Part shown: piece after piece, positions 16,301 through 25,300 of the stretch
How the letters are laid out: each line of letters opens with the position of its first letter
How positions within the stretch are numbered: the stretch's first letter is position 1
Virus record (IMG/VR): IMGVR_UViG_3300009684_000103
Location: 1 to 32,364 of that record
Length of the DNA: 32,364 nt
From: a virus
Reading direction: 5' to 3' (one strand)
Program-made: the position numbers and the translations under genes
The notes under the pieces: model-generated
The model's database searches: none
Told to the model about the DNA's origin: nothing
What the model saw: only the letters and a program-made list of their open reading frames with translations

Positions 16301-19300
16301 TTATTTTGTGCCCAAATGCTATGATTTATAGACGGTGGCGGTGTTGTTCCCCAAGTAGCAAATCCTCCAGTTTTTACAGCACCGCCATCTTTAAATCTTT
16401 GTCCATTTACTGCATCAAGGAATCCTGTTCCATATTGTGATACTGCAGATGCTTTAACAACATATTCACCATTTGAAAGACGGGCGGGGATTGAGTCTGA
16501 TGTTCCATTTCCTGCTCCTGAAATATATCCTCCATCTGCAAGATTATATTTAGTTTGTGGTCCAGTAACGCCTGGTTTTACAATCCAAACATTATCTCCT
16601 TTTTTGGGTTGTACAGCTAAATCTTTGTAAACTATTTTTCCTTTATTATTTTCATAAGAATGCCATAAATAATTATGGAAAATAACATTCTTTCCGTTCC
16701 AGTTTCCACGACTTCCTTCTTCTGGTCCACCCTTTAATGGAGTAGCACCATAAAATTCTTCAGCAAGTGATACGGCTTTGCTCTCAGCTGTATGCAATTG
16801 CCTTTTATTTGTAATTTTTCCACTAGCAATTTGAGAAACTACTACTGCATAAGCCATTTGTTGAACTTGTGCTGCTTTAGTTTTGTCTGTAATTCCACTA
16901 ATTAAATTTCCAATTTCTCCAAATTTATCTGTAGCATCTTGCATTTCTTTTCCAGCTGCAGAGTCAGCAAATTCTTTTACTGCACCCGTTAATTGTCCAA
17001 AATTAATATTTGCAGTATCTAGGTATCCCTTGACACCATCCGCACCCAAAACTTGTTTAGCTAAATCTTTAAAATCATTCCATTTTCCTTGCATTGCTGT
17101 GCTATAAATAGCATCCTTTACCGCATTTGCGGCATCTGTTGCGGGAGTTGCTGCACTTGCAATAATATTCCATTTATCCGAAGCATTTTGTGAAAGTGTA
17201 TCTAAAGCTTTTCCAAGATCTTTTAATTTACTTTCATATTCACCAATCTTTTTTTGAGCACCTTGAATATTATTCTGGTGCTTTTCCATCATTTGATCAT
17301 ACCTATTGTCTCTTGCTTGCTTTTCTTTTTCATCTGCTTGTTTTTGCAACTCTGCATTGTAGTTACTTTGAGCATCTGCCATAGCAAGTAAATCTCCTCC
17401 CGCTCTTGCTCTAGTTATAGCAGATTTTAAATTATTTAAAGTATTTTCATTTTGAATGTTTTGTTCTTGTGCTTGAATAAGGCTGTCATATGCACTTTTT
17501 TCTTTTTGAATTTTATTAATCTTATTCTGCTCAGTATCAATATATTTATTTCCAGCATCAATAAGGTCATTAAGTTTGTCTTGTTCTGCTTTGTTAGCTT
17601 TTGTTTTTTTCTCTAAAGAAGAATTTTGTGTAGCCATTTGTGCATCATGTGCTTCTGCATTAGCAATGTATCCAGACATTGCATTATCCGCTGCTTGCCT
17701 AGCAGATGTTTCTAACTCTAATCCAGAAATTAATTGTGGTTGTGCTTTAATTTCTTTTTGCTGTGCAGTTGTTAATGCAGTCATTCCACTCTGATAAAGA
17801 CTATTTAATCTAGTTACTTGTTCTAAGGTAAATCCTGCTTTTTTGAAATCTCTATCTAGGTCAGCCATAGCTGAGTCATTTTTTCTAACAATTCCCTCAA
17901 AACTATTCCAAGCTTCTTTTGAGTTATTTAAAGCCTCAATCATATCTTTTGTTGATCCTGTTGCTCTATCAAAAGATTTTCCTAATTGTAGTGGATCTGA
18001 TGTTGTTTGCATTGACCATGTGGCTTTGGCTGCTTGTTTAGCTACCTCTGGATCAGCAAATTGTTGTTTTTGTAATTCTGGACTTAAAGGTATTGGATTT
18101 TTTGGACCATCTGGACCATATGGGTATAGTGGATTAATTGATGGTAGATTATTTAAAATTCCAGTCAATGCTTGTTCTGGTGTTTTAATAGTTTTATAAT
18201 CTTCAATAATTTTTTTTCTTGTTAAAGAACCAACTCCTCCAGCTGACATAAACTGCTGCATCTCTGTATACATTTTTTTTCTAGCTTCTGGTGATCCGCC
18301 AGTTGCCAAAAATTGCCCACCAAATCTTGATCTCATCAATTCTTCAATTTTTGTTGTCTTTCCACCTTGAGCTAAATCACTTAACCCTTTAAGTGCTGAA
18401 ACAATAAGTGGATCTTGAGAAGTTTTATAATCATTAACCCCTTGTTGAAATTCAGAAGAGGCTTTAACAATTTTTCCAGAAGCATTATAAACAATATTTG
18501 AAAAATCTCTTGCAGTAACTCCTAAGTGTTGCATTGCAACTGAATCCATTGTAATTGAATCAGTAAGTAAATCTGCTTGATTCTTTAATTTTTCTTTCCA
18601 GTTACTATATGCTTTCATTGCTCCACCTGCAATTGCACCAACTGCTGCACCACCAATTGGTCCAAGTGGAGTCATTGATCCGAGCATAGTTCCCATACTT
18701 GCTGCATTTAAAGCACTCTTGGCATAACCATCTTGCATTCCTCCAGCCATTTGCATACCAAGCATTCCTGCCATTTGACCCCCCATCATTGTTCCCATTC
18801 CTGGGCGGGCTTGTCGACCAAAAAGGTATGATGCTTTTCCACTAAAACCTTTAGCCATTTTCATGGATGGTTTAGCCATTTCGGGTTCTCCATTTGGCAA
18901 TAGGTTTCCAGTTGGAACTTTTTCCATTCTTCCAAGTTGGAATCCCTCTTTACTATTTTCAAAACCTTGAGAAACTCCTTGACCAAAAATTCCTAGACGA
19001 TCATAGGCGGGTCTTGCTAAAGCTCCAATTTTATATCCTCCAGATGTACTTGCATTAAAATGTGAAGGAAGTTGACCTTTGTAAGATGGGTTTTGAAAAC
19101 CAGTTTTTATTCCATTGATAACTTCTCTTGGAACTGATTTTAAACTTAAAAGGGAAGTTCTGGCATCTCTTAGTGTTTGTGAGAATGTTTTCATTTCGGT
19201 AGTTGGAAATGGTGTTACTCTATTAATCATTCTTTCAAATGAGGAATTTCCTGTTGGTGGGGATAGGTAAGCATTTCCACTTCCTAGCTGGAATCTTGGA

Positions 19301-22300
19301 GCAGCCTCCCAATTAAGATGATTTAGTAATCCGCCATATTGTTTTGCTGCATTTTTATTAACAACAAATTCACCTGGTTCAAGCATAGCGGGAATTCTAT
19401 CTCCCTCCCCGCTTCCTGGAACCCAAGGGGTTCCACCAGATTGGAATCCTGATATACCACTTTGACTCTTATGTAAATAACATCTTTGTCCAGGCGCAGA
19501 TACTGGATTTAAACAAGGCATTCCAGAATTAGTTATTCCTCCAAATTCACCACATCTGATATCTGGATTTTTTCTCTTATACATAAAATCACTAAACTTA
19601 GATCTTGCTGCTTTGAATAGATCTTTCGTTAAGTATGCTCCAAAACCTGCGCCACCAATACCTGAAGCAATTTTTAATGCTTCTAATTTGTTTGGATTAA
19701 GAGAAATAATTTTTAATAATTCTACTAGTAGAACTGGATTAATTGCTCCACCACCTGCAAGGTGTTGAATTCCTCCACCAGTTTGGAATCCTGGTATACT
19801 GCCACCCATTTGTTCAAATAAAGGTATTTTCCTTTGTTTTAAAAATTCTTTTTTCCAGTCAGTAAGACCCTTTGTTCGCTCTACTGTTCCAGGATTTTCA
19901 TCAAATGGTTCTGCATAATCATTCCCATATGCAGACTTAAAATTATCTATCATATTAGCAATGTATGTCTTTGCAGTAGTTTTGCTCAAACCATTTATTT
20001 CAATTGATCCTCTTTTCTTTGGATCTTTGCTGAGTAGTAAAAGCCTTTCTTCTTCAGTAAACGAAATTAACCCCATTTTTTCTAAAGCTAAAAGCATTGG
20101 TGCGCTGTGCATAGAATAGCTTCCGCCTTCTTTTATAGCAGAAATAGAAAAATCTTGTCCATATTCTTGTAATTTTTTTCTTGCTTCTACTAGTAATTCA
20201 ACTATTGCTGTTTGAGGTACTCCGTGAGCCATAGCCGTTTCTATATACCAGCCAGGAACACCATAACCGCTTTCGACTCCATTTCTAATTCCTACATAAG
20301 CACCAGTATCGTTTCCATGATCTTGTAAGAAGTGTAGCCCAATAGGATCTCCCACTTGCTCCCAATCGTCAAACTCTGTACCAAGATATCTTTCGGGCAA
20401 TCCTGTTTTGGATGTTAGTCCTTCAGCAAAACCTTGAATGCCACCCCGTTGCTTCATATTTAATATATTTTGATTCATATGCAAATAACATCTTTGTCCA
20501 GGAGCAGGTGCTGGATTTCTACAAGGCATTCCAGAAGTGGTTATTCCTCCAAATTCACCACATCTGATATCTGGATTTCTTCTTTTATACATAAAATCAC
20601 TAAACTTAGATCTTGCTGCTTTGAATAAATCTTTTGATACATATGCACCAAAACCTGCAGCACTAGTACCTAAAGTAATTTTTAATGCTTCTAATCCGTT
20701 TGGACTATGAGAAATATATTGCAGGAATTCCATTAATGGGATTGGATTAAATACTCCACCACCTGCAAGGTGTTGAATTCCACCCCGTTGTTTCATATTC
20801 AATACATATGGGAATAAGTTATTTTCAATTGCTTGTTGGTATGCCCTTTGACCACCAATCATTTTGTTTGGTGGAACCCATGCTTGAGAGACAGATTCTA
20901 TTGTTGGATTTCCTGGACCAGTAATCCACTCTCTTTCCATAAGTGTAGTTCCACGATATTTTTCATTAGGATTAATTTTTGTAATATCCAGCATTGATGT
21001 TCCTGGCTTAAATAATCTTTGGAACATAACTTCTTTTGGTTCTCTACCCATAGGCTTAAGCTTTGCAAGATCTTCTTGTGCACTTACAATTGCTCTTTCA
21101 TGCAGATCTAAATATGTTGCTACATTTTCTTCAAACGGAACTCCCTTGCGACTAGTCCATCCTGCAAATCTATCTTCCAAATACCTTCTAGACATAGCAG
21201 CTCTCTGAGGGTCTGGATCATTTAAAGCTTCAACTTGTCTTTTTGCACTTTCAAATTGTTCTTTCGCTTTTGTTAATTGATTTTCTCTAAACTCTGTGTT
21301 TTGTATCTTACCCTGAAAATCTTTAGCAGTTAACCAATCAAATCCCCATTCTGTATAAGCAGATGGAGTACCAGTAAGATTGATCTTTTTTCCAATAATA
21401 CTATCATAAGCCCCAGAAGAAAGAGCATCCAAAATTGAAATTTGTTGTTCTGTTGGCATTTCTCCTGGAACACCAAGAATTGTTTTTCTTCTCAAAGTCA
21501 TTGCATCTTTGATTGGCATAAAGTAGGATAATAGGGCTTCTAGTCTTTCTGGATGATTTCTAATTCCCGCTGAACCTTGTTGCCAAACACTAGCAAGATA
21601 ATTTAGATTTTTTTCATCATTTACAAATTGACGTAAAGATCTTAATTCATTTTTTTCTGTACCAGAAAGACTTTTCATTGCAACTTCTGTTCTTACATAT
21701 TCTTCTGCTTCTTCTTTAGTTGCAAAATATGGATGACGGTTAAGTTCTTTAGTTCTAGTTACAAACCCATAATCAATTGGTAATCTTGGTCCTTGCCATT
21801 GTGCTGCTCTAAATGTTTTTTGACCATCACCCCAAATATCTTCAATAGTGTTTCCGCCCGTATCAAATCCTGTAACTCCGCCCTTTTGGAATCTAGGTGC
21901 TTGATTAAAGTTAATGTCATTTAGTAATCCACCATATTGTTTTGCAGCTTTTTTATTTACAACAAATTCGCCAGGCTCAAGCATAGCAGGAATTCTATCT
22001 CCCTCTCCACTTCCTGGAACCCAAGGGGTTCCACCAGATTGTAACTTAGGCATTACAGAAATTGCTTCAATAGCAGGAATACCTAGCTTAGAAGCCATCT
22101 TTAGGTTGGCGGGCTTGTCGTCAATAAACCCTGCAATATTTGCACGACTCATCATTTCTTTAAGAACTGAACGCTTGAATACTGGATCTGATGATGTAAC
22201 TCCATTTGGTCTAGAAATAAACTCGTCAAACTTGATGCCATTACTTTCTAACCAAGAAAGTGTCATCTGGTCATATTTTGCACCACGAGCAGTAACAACA

Positions 22301-25300
22301 GCCATTTTGTGACCCATTGATTTAAGGAAGTTATACTTTGCTAACTCTGCTGAATTTACTGGAGCATTTTCTGCTGCTGCTGCCCAAGCATCTAATGTAT
22401 TTTGTCCTGCTGCTTTAGTAAAATCTACGCTTCCCGCTAATGTCTTATCAATATCATAAACAATGGTGCTAGGCAAATCTCCTACCATTGGTAGTGGGGT
22501 AAGACCTTGAATAAATCCTGGAATCCCTCCAGTTTGCATAGCCCATCTTGGATATCCTGCTTCAAGTGCTGCTGCCCTTTCCATAGAAGCCTTAAGCTTA
22601 TTTGCTTCTTTTGTAGCAAGTGCTTTTTCTGTAGGTGGTTTTTTAATTTGTGGCTCTACTGATGCCCATGCCTCAAAATACGGAGCCATATCCATTGTAG
22701 AGGCTTTTCTTAAATCTTCAATAATATAAGAATATGCTTTTTGTTCTGATGGTGTCATCATTGGCATATTTGAAATAGCTTTTTCTGCTTTTGCTAGAGC
22801 TGCTTTAGCAGCATTTTGCCATGCCTTTGTTAAACCATCTGCACCCATTTCTTTGATAATTGGAGCGGTTGCTTCGGCACCATGTCTTCTAGCACCAGCC
22901 TTATCCATTAAAAGGTTTGCACGAATTTGTGTTTCAAGGTCGGTAATTGGAGTATCTAATCTTACTCTAGGTTGTGATGCTTTATTTCCTAAGAATCCAG
23001 CACCTACATCTCCAACAATATCTTTCCAAAAGTTATCTGCCTGTAAATCTTTATCTCTTCTGATAGCAGCAGCAAGCATTTGATTAACTGCATTTTCTTT
23101 ACCAAAAGCTCCTGTACTATTTGCAAAAGTATCATCATATGGGGACATTACACCAAACATTTGCTGACCTGTTTGTGGATGAGCAAATTTAATAAATCCT
23201 TGATTTGGAGTATTAAGACCAAATATTTCACGAGTTAATTGCGTTCCTCTTGATTCAATAAGGGCGGAATCTGCAGTATCGTGACCCTTAATAACATACT
23301 TCTGACCATTAATTTCATAAATACCATTTACACCTGGAATAATAGAACTCATGCCACTTAGGTCTTGAATTCTTGAACCAATATTGGTCAATCCTAAATC
23401 AGCAAATCTTCCAGTTCTTGCCTCTAAATCGGATGCTGCTAGTGCATCTGTCCAGCTAGTATATTTCTTTGACCAGCTTTCTGGCATTGTAGAAAGGTCT
23501 ACACCTTCTTGGAATCCTGGGATCCCACCACCCTTAGCTTGTTTAAGCACATGTGTTTTCTGTGGACTAAAGGTACTTGGTCTTGATGTTGATTGTTTTC
23601 CATAAACATAAAGATCTACAAGCCTTTTACTTTCTAGGTCTGTTGTTAAGTCTACACCCAATCTGTCTGCTATTGCTTTTACAACTGGATCCAATATAGA
23701 AATACTTCTGGAATTCATTTCTTCTTGGTATTTTGACAAACTTTGATTAATATCAATTGGGTCTGCTCCAAATGATCTTAGTGCAGATTCTTGATTTGCT
23801 ATAGTCCATGCCTTATTTCTAGGACCACTTCTTGATTTTGAAAAAACGTCTTTTAATGTAGGATCTATTTGTGCAAGAGAAACCGATGTTTTTCTAGCAT
23901 TAGCAGCTTCTATTAGTGTTGCAATTTGAACTCTTTGGGCTTGACTAATATTATCAAATTCTCCTGCACCCCACATTTGATCTAATACTCTAGCCATATC
24001 TTTTTGATGCAATAAATCTTCTGAATTTGCTAATCCATGTATAGATTTAAATATTGATTCTTTATATTCTGAATTTAAACCAGTTTTACTATCATTAAAT
24101 GCATTTAATATTTTTTCTCTTAATTCTAAATCGCCACTCTGGAAAAGATTATTTATTGATAAATTTTCTCCAGGAAGCATTCCATGAATATATCTTGGTT
24201 TAAATAATTTTCCAAGGCTTGGGAATCTACTTTGATTTGTTCCACGATAAGACATAATATTTTTTATATATTCTGGAATGAGAATTCCCTCTTGGAATCC
24301 TGGAATACCGCCTCCATTCTGGAATCTAGGTGCTCTATTGAAATTAATATCAGTTAGCAAGCTGCCATATTTTTCAGCAGCATTACGATTAATAACAAAT
24401 TCTCCTGGCTCAAGCATGGCGGGAATTTTATCTCCAGATCCAGATCCTGGAACCCAGGGAGATGTAACTCCAGACTGGAATCCTGGAACACCACCTCTTT
24501 GGAATCCTTCAACTTGTCTGTTACCCATTTGAATTGCTTGTTCTGTAGCATGTTTATCCATACTCTTAAATGCACCAAATGTTTTTGCTTTAACTCCACC
24601 AAACATTTCTGCTTCTGTAATAAGACCAGCTCTAAGTGATGCAGCAGCAATTGCTGTTTCAAATTCTGTTTGACCAGACATAATTGTTTGTGTAACTATT
24701 TGACGGTATGCCCTAACGTCATCTACTAGGGTTCCACCAAACTTTACAAAATCTTCATTGAAGGCTGTCATTACAGCTGCAAATGCAGCGGGCTTATCAG
24801 CAATAGATGAGTCTGCTAAAATTCCCTTCATGGTTTGATCTAATGCAGCAACTTTTTCTTCATCAGAAACAAGAATTGCTTTTGTCTGAACAAATGTTTC
24901 AATCATGTCACTAAAGAATTGTTTTTCAGTAAATGTTACAGATTCAATAACTGCCATTAATTCTTTTTGTTGCTCATCTTTTGGCATAGCATCGATTTTT
25001 TCTAATTCTTTTGCTACCAGACTATCTGCTGCAATATCTCCAGCAATAATTCTTGCACGAATACTTTCAATATGAGCCATACCTCTTCCAACAACATCTT
25101 CTTTTGTTGTACCAAATTTAGTTCCATGAATAACTGGCTCATCACTATAGGCTTTTTGCAAAGTTCCCGCCAAGCCACCAACTGGAACTGGTCTACCCCA
25201 TTGCTCTGAAGTTCCATGTTTCATCCATGCTTCTTGTTGTGCTGGTCCAGTAAATCTGCTAGTATCTCCTAGGAAAGCATTAAGTGTTGGATACTTTTGC

